From Petaurus breviceps papuanus (lineage: Eukaryota > Chordata > Mammalia > Diprotodontia > Petauridae): DNA of 64,000 nucleotides. Shown piece by piece: positions 23,841-36,020 of this stretch. The position numbers and the translations under genes were made by a program. The notes beneath the pieces were generated by a model. The model was not told the DNA's origin. It worked only from the letters and a program-made list of their open reading frames with translations, and ran no database searches. The first letter of the stretch is position 1, and each line of letters begins with the position of its first letter. The DNA lies in NCBI GenBank assembly GCA_028583685.1, contig JAMXIF010001194.1:3690065-3754064 (forward strand), written 5' to 3'.

Positions 23841-23984
23841 CATTGATATTTGTTGTTTTTGTTGTCCTGGTGTATTTTAGAGCCTTACTGAAGTGTTTTT
23901 GGGACATTCAGGTTATTTTAGGTCCTAACACAGTCATTTTGCCACAGTTTCTCAAATAACTCTTTTTGTAGTGGCAAAGAACAG

Positions 23985-24628
23985 GAAAGCAAAGGGTTGC
24001 TTATTAGTGAGGGAATGTCTGGACAAATTATGGAATATCAACATAATGGAATACTGTTGTGCCTTAAGAAATGACAGAGGTTATTGGGGGAAAGGACTCA
24101 CCATTTGACAAAAACTGTAGGAAAAACTAGATGACAGTCTCACAGAAATTAGGTTTAGGTCAGCTTCTAACACCATGCACTAAGAAAAGCTCCAAATAGG
24201 ACACATAACCTAGATATAAAATATCAGTCACATCATAAACATATTAAAAGAGCAAGGAACAAATTTACTTTCAGATCTATGTTTAGAAAAGTTTATTGAT
24301 TGGTTTACAAGGTATAAATGGATACATTTGATTATGTAAAGGTAAAAAAATTTTGCACAATTAGAAGAGAAATAGGTAACTGGGGACAAAAACATGTTTG
24401 TAACAAGTTTCTCTGGTAAAAGTCTCATTTCTAAGGTATATAAGGAACTAATTCACATTAATAAAATTATGGGACATTTCCTGTTAGATAAATTGTCAGT
24501 GGATACACATAGGCAGTTTTCAAAGGAAGAAATTCAGTCTATCAACAACCATATAAAAATGCTCTAAATTACTAATAATGAGATGAATACACATGAAAGC
24601 AACTGAGGTTGTATCTCACACCTATCAG
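23985..24628 (+). repeat. LINE-1 ORF2 fragments, sense orientation
   Basis: 23985-24085 matches the extreme ORF2 C-terminal region (acaaattatggaatatcaac). 24086-24628 matches a more upstream ORF2 part (aaaagtctcatttctaaggt, cagttttcaaaggaagaaat). The order is rearranged, so these are two fragments or one rearranged copy. Confidence 0.5.
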
Positions 24629-24629
24629 A

Positions 24630-24654
24630 CTCTGTGTGTGTGTGTGTGTGTGTA

Positions 24655-24723
<69 letters not shown>

Positions 24724-24757
24724 AAGAACAAGAACAAGAACAAGAACAAGAACAAAC
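24630..24757. repeat. Compound microsatellite (TG)n-(AG)n-(AACAAG)n
   Basis: A TG tract with one TA interruption (24632-24674), an uninterrupted AG tract (about 24675-24721) and five AACAAG units (to about 24752). The open frames on both strands here are pure repeat translation. Confidence 0.97.
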
Positions 24758-27005
24758 ACACTAGGTGTAATAGCAGTTGAAACCATGGAAACCAATGAGA
24801 TCACCAAAGGGGAGAGTGTATAGAGAGGAGAGAACCTATTACAGAAAGGTGGACAGGCATTGAGAAAATGAAGGCAATGAGTAGAGAAAGATTTTCCCGA
24901 GTTTAACTGAGCAAAGGGAATATAGGACGTTAGCTTGATGTGACAGAAGGGTGAAATAAATGTCATCATCCAATGATTCTCTTGTTTAGAACATGTAAGA
25001 ATATGTGGTTAGCTACATGAAAAATTTTTTAATTGCTAAATTTGAATATAAATCTTTGAGTCAATATTTATTGGCTGACTGAATAGGACATATAGAAATA
25101 GGTATATAGAAATAAAGATAGACTTTGCTGATGAAGAGTTGACAGTTTGAAGGGGAAGAAAAATCAAGCATAAAATGCTAAGAAAAGAAAAAGAACATCC
25201 ATCTAGTTACAATCTATACACCTATCAGGTGTATACATAAACATTTGTAGGAATGCATGTTTTTTAGAGTTGTGTTGTATTGGGTTTATTCAGAGATATA
25301 ACTAGCAATTGTGTTCAGGGCAAGATTCATAAAAGACATAAGCTTGCACTCTGGTGTACCTCCAAGGCCATATGGAGACCATAAGTATCATCTCAGTATT
25401 AGAATGGCATAAAGATTCTAAATGAATTTGACTAGGATCTTATGTTGGTTCAGCAACTGGTCAATATACAAATATTTTAAGGATTCTCAATAGATGATCA
25501 TTGAGCTCAGCAACCCCTGCTTCCTCCTGGATCCTCTGCAAGAACCATATTACCAACCTCCATATATATTTGTCTTAGAGTTTACAATTGTCTTACAGAG
25601 CCCTGAGTGGTCACTGTCCTCAAGCTAGTGGTTCAAGAAGTTGATAGTCATTGATACTTTCCTCTAGAAGTTGACTCACCAAGATTGTGATCTTTACATC
25701 TGAGAGCTGCATGGCAACCTTTCTTTTCATTGACAGTGGAGGCCTCTGTCCAGGATGACATGTAGTACATGACTGGACAGTAAGTCAATGACATGTCATA
25801 CCTTCCCCTGGGTTGATGGTTGACTGAAAGGAAATATGTTGGCTGAAGCCTTATATAACAATATTGCCCTAGGACCTTGGAATGGAAACTCTGGTGATAG
25901 AACCCTACTTGACCAATCTGCCTTCCTCAAGACTATTTGCCCTGAATGGGATGGATACTGCCTGGATAGTCTTACAGAATTGTGCCCTAAAGGGTGACCC
26001 ACTGGAGGCCTTCAAACAGGCAAAACAGACTCAAGCAGGAAAAGCAATAGCAAATGGCCAAACTTGCTAAGATTAAGAAATAGACCAATTTTTTTTTTTT
26101 AGTTATCTCACCAACCAACAAGAAGCCCTCACTTCACCCCCTCCCTTTCCCTCTTGGCCCTGTGGGACCCTATGCCCCAGTCTTCTGGGACCATACTCAA
26201 CCCTCCAGAAATGTCTTAGAAAAAATATTTTTAGGGTATGAATTTCATCTCCTCTCAAATTTGTAACTTTTTGGACTTTTATTTAACACCCCCCCCCCCC
26301 ACCATTCATTCACATGGGTTCCATAATCTTGCTTCTCTTCTAAGCATAGCCTCAAAGAACTCACTCAGCATGTAGGTTAAGTAAATTTACTAAAGTAAAA
26401 TTAACTGAACTATCAATATAAAGATACAAATTTCCTACATCTCTACTTCTGAAAAAGTCTGAATTTCTGCTTTCACCCCACCTTCTCTTCTCTATCCTGC
26501 TCCTTTGTTTTTGTAATGGGTACAGATACATTCTGAATGCTCCCAATGTGAAATGGGGTGGAAATCTTGGCATACCATGCTAGCCCCTTTCAGTCCCATG
26601 GCTTTTAGGGACTGTACCCAATTTCTGGCTACCTGCTAGGTGATCAAGCTGTTCATTTCTCAGTGGACTGGCTCTGGGAAAACCAGGAACATTTATCATG
26701 GCAGAGTCCCTTTTCCCATGACTCTTCTTGAAGAAAAGCAGTTTTGATATGAGAGCCAGAGATAGTCGTGCCCCCCCCAAAAACCATGTCTAGTCCTTTC
26801 AAATATGACCTTTCACAGCTTCCCTTTTCCATAGCTCCCTCTTTCCCCTAGGCTATTTCTACTCTGTGTTTAGTCTAAGATTAAGACATTCACAGGGAAA
26901 ACAGCTATAGGTTATGAAACAAAAAGGCTTCAGAATGAGTTAATTTTTGCTATATGTGTAGAGAGTTAGATTATTTTTTGCATTTGCTAACTTTTTAATG
27001 ATTAA
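24758..27005. other. Intron, largely unassigned
   Basis: Includes an L2-like antisense string near 24795-24860, a probable antisense L2 terminus at 25050-25170 (gagtcaatatttattggctg) and a 12-base C run at 26289-26300. Short open frames at 25796-26070 have no family I recognise. The rest shows nothing I can name. Confidence 0.35.
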
Positions 27006-27006
27006 A

Positions 27007-29455
27007 AACTTATTCTTAACATTCTTTTTCAAAAAAATTTTGAATTCCAAATTCTCTCCCTCCCTTCTACTTTTCTATCTCTCTCCCACCCACTGAGAAG
27101 GCAAGCAAAATGATATCAATTAATTATAAATGTGAAATCATGCAAATATATATCCATATTAGCCATATTGCAAAAAAAATTAGAAAATAAAGTGAGAAAA
27201 TTATACTTTAATTTGCATTCAGAGCTCATCAGTTCTCTCTCTAGAGGTAGATAGCATTTTTTCATTGTGAGTATTTGGAGTTGTCTTAGATCATTGCAGT
27301 GATCAGGGTAGCCAAGATCTTTCACATTTGATCATCATTGCAACATTGCTGTTACTGTACACAGTGATCTCCTGGTTTTTCTCACTTCACTTTGCATCAG
27401 TTTATATGTCTTGTCATATTTTTTCTGAAACCACCCCCTCATCATTCTTACAGTAATACTTCATTATAATCATAAGACATTTGGTTCAGCCATTGTCCAA
27501 TTGATGAGCATCCCCTCAGTTTCCAGTTTTTTTGTCACCACAAAAAGATCTGCTGTAAACATTTTTGTACATGTAGGTCCTTTTTCTATCACTTTTGGTC
27601 TCTTTGGGACACAGAACTACTACTGGTATTCCTATGTTAAAGAGTATGCACAATTTTATAAACTTTTAGGCATAGTTCCAAATTGTTCTCCAGAATGGTT
27701 GAACTAGTTCACAACTCCATCAGCAATTCATTAGTGTCCTACTTTTCCTCATCCCCTCTAGCATTTGTCATTTCTGATAGATATGAGCTTTTACCTCAGA
27801 GTTGTTTTAATTTGCCTTTTTCTAATCATAGTGATTGAGCATTTTTTTTTCATATGACTGTAGATAACTTTGATTTCTTCTTCTGAAAACTACCTTGTCA
27901 TATACTTTGACCATTTATCAGCTGGGGAATGGCTCTTATTTTTTATAAATTTTACTCAGTTTCCTACATATGTGAGAAATGAAGCCTTTATGAAGAAAAA
28001 TTGCTGTAAAAGTTTTGAAATTATTCCATTGTCTGATACCTTTTACAAAATTTAGTTTCCCTGATTATCTCTTTTAATGAAGTTTATTTTTACTTTTGTT
28101 TCGTCTGAGTTTATGATTGCTACTCTTGCCTTTTTTTTTTAACTTCAGCTGAACCATAATAGATTCTGCACCAGACCTTTATTTTAACTCCGTGTGTCTT
28201 TCTGTTTCAAGGGTAAGGCAACATATTGTTGAATTCTGGTTTCTAATCTGTTGTTCTATCTACTTTTGTTTTATGGGTGAGTTCATCCCATTCACATTCA
28301 CAATTATGATTATTGTGTATTTCCTTCCACAGTCTTTTCTTCTGTTTATCCTTCTCTCTCTTTTTATTTTGTCCCTCCTCAAAAATATGTTTTGCTTCTG
28401 ACCACTGTCTCCCTTCATCTGTCTTCCCTTTTATCATCTGCCCCAGCCCTTATCTCTTACCCTTTTCCCCTCTTATTTCCCTGTTGAGTAAGACAGATTT
28501 CTATACCCAGTTGTTCCTCTTTGAACCAGTTCTGTTGAGAGTGAGGTTCAAGCATTGCCTGTCAACTCCTCCCTTTTCCCCTCATTATAAAACTCCTTTT
28601 TGCAAGCCTCTTTTATGTGAGAAAATTTTCCCCATTCTGTCTCTCCCTTCCTCTTTCTCCCAATACATTCTTCCTTCTCAGTTTTTTTTTTAGATCATCC
28701 CAACAAAATCAACTAACATTCATGCTTCTTTCTATGTAGACTCCTTCTAATTGTCCTAATAATAAAAGTTCTTAGGAGTTATATGTATTATCTTCCCACA
28801 TAGGAATGTAAACATTTTAACTTTATTGAGTCTCTTATGATTACTCTTTCATGTTTACTTTTTTATGCTTCTCTTGAGTCCTGTGTTTGAATGTCAGATT
28901 TATTCAGCTCTGGTCTTTTCATTAGGAATGCTTGAAAGTCCTCTATTTCATTAAATGAATTTTTTTCTGTTGAAGGATTATGCTCGGTTTTTCTGGAGAG
29001 TTAATTCTTGGTTGTAATCCTAGCTCCTTTGCCTTCCAGAATATCATATTCCAAGTCCTCCACTCCTTTAACATGGAAGCTGCTAAATCTTTTGTGATCT
29101 TGACAGTGGCATCATAATATTTGAATTGTTTCTTTCTGGTTGGTTGAAATATTTTCTCCTTGACCTGGAAGCTCTGGAATTTGGCTGTAATATTCTTGGG
29201 ATTTTTCATTTTGGGATCTCTTCCAGGAGGTGATTGGTAGATTTTTTTCTAGTTTTCCTTCATGATTTCTTGAAATGTGATTTCTAGGCTGTCTCTTTTT
29301 TTTTTTAATCATGTTATCAGGTAGTTCAATAAGTCTCAGATTCTCTGTCCTGGATCTACTTTCCAGATCAGTAGTTTTTCCAATGAGATATTTCATATTT
29401 TCTTCTATCTTTTCATTCTTTTTACTTTGTTTTGTTGTTTTTTGATGTTTCATGG
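27007..29455 (-). mobile_element. LINE-1, internally deleted
   Basis: Minus strand: ORF1 region at 29455-28925 with domain remnants (LIGKTTDLESRSR, FKYYDATVKITKDLAASMLK), a spacer of about 0.6 kb, then an ORF2 endonuclease remnant. At about 28020 it jumps to the ORF2 C-terminus and 3' UTR (27007-28020). Most of ORF2 is missing. Alternatively this is two insertions side by side. Confidence 0.65.
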
Positions 29456-30437
29456 AGTCAGTTTCTACTTGCCCGATTTTAACTTTTAAGAATTAGTTTT
29501 TTATTTAATAGTATTTTATTTTTTCCAGTTACCATAAAGACAATTTTCAACATTAATTTTTCGAAAGATTTTAAGTTCTAAATTTTCCTCTCTCCTTCCC
29601 TCCCCTCCCTTCTTCCCAAGATGGCAAGCAATCTGATATAGACTACAAATGTGCAGTCATGTAAAACTTTTCCACATTAGTCATGTTGTGAAAAAAGAAA
29701 CAGACTGAAAGTAAAAGACCATGAAAAAAAACCCAAAATGAAAATAGCATGCTTTGATCTACATTCAGATTCTGTCAGTTCTTTCTCTGGATGTGGATAG
29801 CATTTTCCATCATGAGTCTTTTGGAATTGTCTTGAATGATTGTACTGCTGAGAGAACTAAGTTAATCATAGTTGATCATCGCATAGTGTTACTGTTATTG
29901 TGTACAGTGTTATCCTGGTTCTACTCACTTCACTCAGCATCAGTTCATGTAAGATTTTCTCGGTTTTTCTGAAATATGCTTGCTCATCATTTCTTATAGC
30001 ACAGTAATATTCCATTACATTCATATACCATAACTTGTTCAACTATTCCCCCAATTGATGAGTATGCCCTCAATTTCTAGTTGTTTGCTACCAAAAAAAG
30101 AGTTGCTGTAAATATTTTTGTACTTGTAGATCCTTTTCCCTTATTTAAGATCTCTTTGGTATTGCTGGATTGAAAGGTGTACGCAGTTTGATTGCCCTTT
30201 GGGCATAGTTCCAAATTACTTTCCACAATGGTTGGATCAGTTCACAACTCCACCGATAATGCGTTAGTGTCCCAATTTTAACACATCTTCTCCAACACTT
30301 ATCATTTTCATTTTCTCGTATATTTGCCAATCTGATAGGTATCAGGTAGTTTCTTAGAGTTGTTTTAATTTGCATTTTTCTAAACAATAGTGATTTAGAA
30401 CATTTTTTCATATGACTACAGATAGCTTTGATTTCTT

Positions 30438-30475
30438 TTACTCCATCATCTTGACTCTGCTCCCCCCTCCCCCCC
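30438..30475 (-). repeat. 38-bp insertion resembling an L1 5' terminus, with 16-bp target duplication
   Basis: A 16-bp perfect repeat (atagctttgatttctt) at 30422-30437 and 30476-30491 brackets 38 bp that on the minus strand read G-rich, then gcagagtcaagatgatgg. This resembles the start of L1 5' UTRs (gccaagatggcagaat at the L1 starting near 33463). Removing the insert and one repeat restores L1 ORF2 sequence. Confidence 0.7.
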
Positions 30476-30860
30476 ATAGCTTTGATTTCTTCATCTTAAA
30501 ACCACCTCTTCATATGCTTTAACCATTTATTAACAGGGAAATGACATGTTTGTTTTGTAAAATTTATTTTATTTTCAGTTTACAGAACAAAACAAGCATT
30601 TCCATAACAGCACAGTAAAAAAGATGATTGCACATGAAACTACAGATCTACCATGTACAACTTGCTATTCTCTCCAAATAGAAAACAAAGTTATCATGTA
30701 AATTTCTTCATTTTTTTCTTCTCCCCACTTCCCCCTGGTAAAAATATATAAATATTTTATATATAAATAAATATATAAAATTATTCTGTACATACTTCAG
30801 TTTATCAGTTCTTTCTCTGGATGCAGATAGTCTTTCTTATCATATGTCTTTTTATTTTTT

Positions 30861-31154
30861 TAAGGCAATTGGGGTTAAGTAATTTGCTCAAGGTTACACA
30901 GCCAGTTATTTCTGGGTGTGATGCTAAGTATCTGAGCCTGGATTTGATCCCCAGGTCATCCCGACACTGGAGCCGCTACTCTTACTCACTGAGCCACCTG
31001 GCCATCCCTAAGCAATTGGGGTTAAGTAACTTGCTCAAGGTTACATGGCCAGGTGTTTCTGGGTGGGTGCTAAGTGTCTGAGCCCGGATTTGATCCCCAG
31101 GTCATCCTGACACTGGAGCTGGTGCTCTTACTCGCTATGCTACCTGGCCACTCC
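30861..31154 (-). repeat. Dimeric tRNA-derived SINE, second copy
   Basis: Antisense. The right monomer (cagttatttctgggtgtgat) comes first, then the left monomer (ccaggtgtttctgggtgggt), the same order as at 13526-13820 when read in sense. A near-perfect duplication around tatgtcttttattttt lies at about 30843-30860 and 31155-31170, so the pair inserted once. Confidence 0.88.
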
Positions 31155-31360
31155 TATGTCTTTTATTTTTAATTTGTGTATTTATAATAGTCAAAATGAC
31201 TTAGTCACTCATAGTCATTCTTAAAACATATATTCTTATAAATTTGATTCAGTTCTCTATGTTTGAGAAATGAGGCCTTTATCAGAGATACTTGCTGTAA
31301 AAATCGTTTCCCAGCTTTTTGCTTTCCTTCTAATCTTGGTTGCATTGGTTTTATTTGTGC

Positions 31361-31777
31361 AAAACAGCCATGAAGCGTGGTTGGAGATGTGAATGAGAAT
31401 GAACCAGGCCATGTAGGTAGTTCAAGGAAGAAGTCTGTTTATTGAATCTTTGGACAAGGATTTTATAGAGCAATGAGACTAAAGAAAATGTAACTCTAGT
31501 TTTCTTATCACTATTAGAACAGGAGGTTTGGGTAATGTATCAAAATCCTGGATATAACAAAATGTCTCTAATCTAATAAGGTTTGACATATAGGTGACTA
31601 AAATCTTAGAGTAAAGTCTTTGATCTCAAAACTCAAATAATAACTTTTAAATGCAGCACATCTTAAAGGAGGACTCTAGGAGCAAGCTTTTGAAAGCTGC
31701 ATCTCAAAGGATTTCCTTTAGAGGTAGCTGTGGAGACTTTATCTGAGTCTTGGATCAGGTATTTTAGCTCTCCACAT
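31361..31777 (-). mobile_element. LTR-like insertion inside L1 (fossil)
   Basis: About 417 bp interrupt an L1 ORF2 stretch that resumes on the other side, with aaaac at both edges as a possible 5-bp duplication. A polyadenylation-type tttattgaat on the plus strand suggests a solo LTR read on the minus strand. Broken; the family is uncertain. Confidence 0.4.
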
Positions 31778-32017
31778 AAAACCCTTTTAGTTTAACATAA
31801 TCGAAATTATCCATTTTGCATTTCATAATCTCTATCTCTTGTTTGGTCATAAATTCTTTCCTTCCCCATCGATCTGACAAACTACAGGAATTATTTTCTT
31901 CAGTGAGGTTTTGTACAAAAGCTCTTTTTCCATTTGGCTAATTCTTCTTTTTAAGGAGTTCTTTTCTTCAGTGACTTTTGTGCCTCTTTCATCATTAGGT
32001 CAATTATGTTTTTTTTG

Positions 32018-32200
32018 TGGGGGGATGGGTGTTTTTTTTTTTTTTTTGCTTTTTGGAGGGGTGAAGCCAGGGCATTTGGGGTTAAGTGTCTTGCCTGAGG
32101 TCACACAGCTAGTAAGTGTTAAGTGTCTGAGGCTGGATTTGAACTCAGGTCCTCCTGACTCCAGGGCTGGTGCTCTATTCACTGCACCACCTAGCCTCCC
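32018..32200 (-). repeat. WSINE1-like SINE
   Basis: Antisense copy within L1 ORF1. An 11-bp repeat (ttatgtttttt) lies at 32004-32014 and 32204-32214. Confidence 0.88.
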
Positions 32201-32307
32201 CAGTTATGTTTTTTAAGGTGTTATTTTCTTCAATGAATTTTTGTGCCTCTTTTACCAAGCTGTTAATTCTCTCCATAATTTTCTTTCATCATTCTAAATT
32301 CTTTTCC

Positions 32308-32652
32308 CAATTTTCCCTCTACCACTCTTATCTCTCTCTTTTTTTTTTTGCTTTTTTTGGAGGGCAATTGGGGTTAAGTGACTTGCCCAAAGTCACACGG
32401 CTAGTAAGTGTGTAAGGTGTCTGAGGCTGGATTTGAACTGAAGTCCTCCTGATTCCAGTGCTCTCAATTTTCCCTCTACCACTCTTATCTCTCTCTTTTT
32501 TTTTTTTTTTTTGCTTTTTTTGGAGGGCAATTGGGGTTAAGTGACTTGCCCAAAGTCACACGGCTAGTAAATGTGTAAGGTGTCTGAGGCTGGATTTGAA
32601 CTGAAGTCCTCCTGATTCCAGTGCTCTATTCACTGAGCCACCTAGCCGCCCC
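32308..32652 (-). repeat. Tandem duplication of SINE plus flank
   Basis: A unit of about 157 bp (caattttccctctaccactc, T tract, SINE body) at 32308-32464 is repeated from 32465. The copies differ by one substitution (agtaagtg/agtaaatg) and T-tract length. Only the second copy continues to the SINE head end (ccacctagccgcc, 32640-32652). Confidence 0.9.
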
Positions 32653-33466
32653 GCCGCCCCTCATCTCTTTCTCTCACTCTCCCAGGAATTCTGGTTGGAC
32701 TTGGGGTCAATGAAGATTTTTTCATCAAGGTTTTGTAACTTTTCAAATTGTTGTCTTCTTTTGAGTTTATGTCTTGGTCTTCCCTGCCACCTTAGTAACT
32801 TTTTATAGTCAAGTTCTCTTTTTGTTGTTGTTTGCTCATTTCCCAGTCTACTTCTTGACTTTGAACTTTATGTTAAAGTTGGTCTCTGCTTACCTGGAGG
32901 TAGGGACACTGTCCCAAGCTTAAGGCCCTTTCATGCTGCTATTTTCAGTCCTGGGGTTCTGCAAGTTTTTAGTGCTTCCAAGATAGTGTGATTTGGAGAT
33001 ATATGTGGTTTTTGGTTTTCTGATCTGCACTCTCATCTTTACCCAGGAAGAGTGTTGCTCCTCCTGTAACTACAAATATTAGCTCTATGACCCAGTACTG
33101 TATATGGGCAATAGAGTTGCCAGTCAGTGCCTGTTGCATCTAGTGCCAGCAAAGAATCCACTGTAATCTCTTTCTGATCAGTTGTCTGATCCCCTTACTG
33201 ATTCTGGGCTGAGAATTCCTGCTTTTGCAGCCGCCTTCAAGGCCCCCTGCTGGTACTCCTGCCAAGTTCTCAGCCACCTCCCACCCTCATTTCCTGCCAA
33301 CCTCCTAAATTGTTTTAGGCTGGAAAAGTCTCTCACTCTGACCTTTTATTGGCTCTGTTGCCCCAAAATTTGATTTGAGGATTTATTTTAAAATTGTTTG
33401 AAGGAGAGTGTTAGGAGACTTCAGCTGGGTTGCTGCTTGTATTCTGCCATCTTGGCTTTGCCCCCT

Positions 33467-33840
33467 AGGGGAGATTAAAAAAATTTCTTTTTAATTTTCT
33501 GTTCCAAATTCTCTCTACTCCCTCCCCTACTCATTGAGAAGGTAAGAAATATGATACTTGTTATACTTATGAGGTTATGTAAAACATATTTCCACATTAG
33601 TCATGGTGTTGGGAGAAAAAAAAAACAAAGTGGAAAAAATGTGCTTCAATCTGCATTCAGAATTCATCAATTCTCTCTCTCTCTAGAGGAAGATAGCATT
33701 TTTCATCATGTTTCCTTTGGAATTGTTTTGATCAGAATAGTTAACTATTTCACAGCTGATCATCATACAATATTACTACTACTCTTTACAATGTTCTCCT
33801 AGTTTTGCTTTCTTTACTTTGCATCAGTTCATTTAAGTTT
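33467..33840 (-). repeat. LINE-1 3' end
   Basis: Antisense L1 3' UTR and the end of ORF2 (catattagtcatg-like, tagcatttttcatcatgttt), directly abutting the 5' end of the L1 at 29488-33463. Confidence 0.7.
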
Positions 33841-34085
33841 TGAAGATTAGATTTTTAAAAGAACCTTAGGTGGGTTACCAAATATGCCGAGTATAACTTG
33901 GTCAAAACATATTCAGTTTGTCCACAGAAGCTTTAGCGAATGCTGTATAAGCATTAATCAGTATTTTTTTCATTCAGTGACTAGATGGGGATGGATATTG
34001 ACCGACAATTTTGGGCAAACATCCTAAAATCAAGGAGCATAAAACTGCTTTGAAAAGGTTCCCAGTTTCAGACCTTTTAAGATAT

Positions 34086-34835
34086 GACTTATCAATCACT
34101 CAGTAAGCATTTTTAAAATGTTTACCCTGTTCCAGATTACTGTGTTAGGTGTGGGGGTTACAAAGGAAGGCCAAAAAAAACCCAGTTTCTGCCACTAAGG
34201 AGCTTATATTCTAATGAAGAAAACATGCAAATAGCTTGTTACATACAAAATATATCCAGAGTAGATAGAAGGGGGTCTGGGAGGGGAAGACATGGGCAGC
34301 TGGGAGGGGACTGGGAAGGAGGCCTGCTGCAGAAGGAGATGTTTGAGTTGAGTCTTGAAAACAAGAGAAACTAAGAAGTCAGAACATGGGAACAAATAGT
34401 TGAAAAGCATCCAAAGAAGAAATATCATTTGAGGAGCAGCAACTAGGACAGCTGGATCATAGAGTGTATAAAAGAGGTATAGGGAAATAAAGTATAAGAA
34501 GACCGGAAAGTTAGGAAAAGGCTAGATCATGAAGAACTTGCAATGTAAAACATTTTTCTGTTTGATTTTGGAGATAATAGGGAGTGACTAGAATTTATTG
34601 AATAGTAAGGTGATGGACCTACACTTATGAAAAATCACTTTGGCATTCGGTAAAGGATGAATTGGAGTGGGGAGAGATTTGAGACAGAGAGACTAGGTAG
34701 AAGACAAGTATAGTATTGCAGGTAAGAAGTGATCAGGGCCTGAATTAGAGTGGTGGTTATATGAAGGGAAAGAAGAGGTTTTGTGAAGATAAAACTGACT
34801 GTTTGTCAACTGATTAGATAATTGATTATTTGGAG
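34086..34835 (-). repeat. LINE L2, antisense
   Basis: Reverse complement of the L2 3' region in proper order: tcactcagtaagcatttt, ctaaggagcttatattctaa, gagatgtttgagttgagtct, aatcactttggcattcggta, gaattagagtggtggttata. Confidence 0.65.
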
Positions 34836-34849
34836 GTAGGAGAGGTCGT

Positions 34850-35945
34850 TAGTTTTTTTTTTTTAATGAATTTATTTATTTTTAGTTTTCAACATTCACT
34901 TACATAAGATTTTGAGTTTTAAATTTTCTCTCTCTCCCTTCCCTCTCCTCCTCCCCAAGACAGCATGCAATCTTATATAGACTTTACATATACATTCATA
35001 TTAAATTGATTTTCACATTAATCGTGTTGTAAAGAAGAATTAGAACCAATGGGAGGAAACACAAGAAAAAAGAAACAAAACAAAACCACCAAAAGAAAGA
35101 GAGCAAATAGTATGCTTCCATCTCCATTCAGACTGCCTGCTCATCATTTCTTATAGCACAATAGTATTCCATTACATTCATATACCACAACTTGTTCATC
35201 CATTCCCCAATTGATGGACAGCCCCTTAATTTCCAGTTGTTGGCCTCCACAAAAAGAGCCACTATAAATATTTTTGTATATGTGGGTCCTTTCCCCATTT
35301 TTATGGTCTCTCTGAGAACAGACCTAGAAGTGATATTGCTGATTCAGAGGGTGTGCACAGGTTTATAGCCTTTTAGGCATAATTCCAAATTGCTCTCCAG
35401 AATGGTTGGATTAGGTCAGAGCTCCACCAACAATGTATTAGTGTTCCAGTTTTTCCATGTGCTCTCCAACATTTATAATTTTCCTGTTTTGTCATATTAG
35501 CCAAACTGATAGGTGTGATGTGGTACCACAGAGTTGTTTTGATTTGCATCTGTAATCAGTGGTGATTTAGAGCATTTTTTTTCATATGACTATAGGTAGA
35601 TTTAATTTCTTCATCTGAAAACTACCTGTTCATATCCTTTGACCATTTTTCAGTTGAGGAACAACTTGTATTCTTATAAATTTGACTCAGTTCTCTATAT
35701 GTTTTAGAAACAAGGCCTTTATCAGAGACACTGGTTGTAAAAATTGTTTCCCAGCTTTCTGCTTCTCTTCTTTTTTGGAGGGCAATTGGGGTTAAGTGTT
35801 TTGCTCAAAGTCACACGGCTAGTGTGTCAGGTGTCAGAAGCCGGATTTGAACTCAAGTCCTCCTGACTCCAGGGCCAGTGCTCTATTCACTGTGCCACCT
35901 AGCCAACCATTCTGCTTTTCTTCTAATCTTGGTTGCATGGTCATT
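34850..35945 (-). mobile_element. LINE-1, 5'-truncated
   Basis: Antisense 3' UTR (ttagttttcaacattcactt) through the ORF2 C-terminus (cattccccaattgatggaca, gagaacagacctagaagtga) to gcttctcttc. Split by the SINE at 35772-35909. Confidence 0.78.
35772..35909 (-). repeat. WSINE1-like SINE
   Basis: Antisense SINE in the L1. The flanks ttctgcttctcttct (35757-35771) and ttctgcttttcttct (35910-35924) are a 15-bp duplication with one difference. Confidence 0.88.
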
Positions 35946-36020
35946 AGTTTTTATATAACTTTAAACAATCAAGTAAAAGTTTTGGGCTACAACACATTAT
36001 TACAAGTAGACACTTAATGG

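Larger units (their letters stand above)
29488..33463 (-). mobile_element. LINE-1 with 5' UTR, internally deleted, heavily invaded
   Basis: Minus strand: 5' UTR at 33463-32660, starting next to ccccctaggg and the catcttggc motif (gccaagatgg in sense), ORF1 remnants at 32650-31890, then a jump to the ORF2 C-terminus and the 3' end at 29488. Insertions inside: a 38-bp segment (30438-30475), another L1 3' end (about 30550-31240), a SINE dimer (30861-31154), an LTR-like segment (31361-31777), a SINE (32018-32200) and tandem SINEs (32341-32652). Confidence 0.65.

Noticed and set aside
24564-24969. Open frames rich in Ser-Leu, His-Thr or Arg-Glu repeats
   Set aside because: Pure translation of the TG/AG/AACAAG microsatellite.
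25796-26070. Overlapping open frames on both strands as a small gene
   Set aside because: No recognisable family, no splice or promoter context, and length is within chance expectation.
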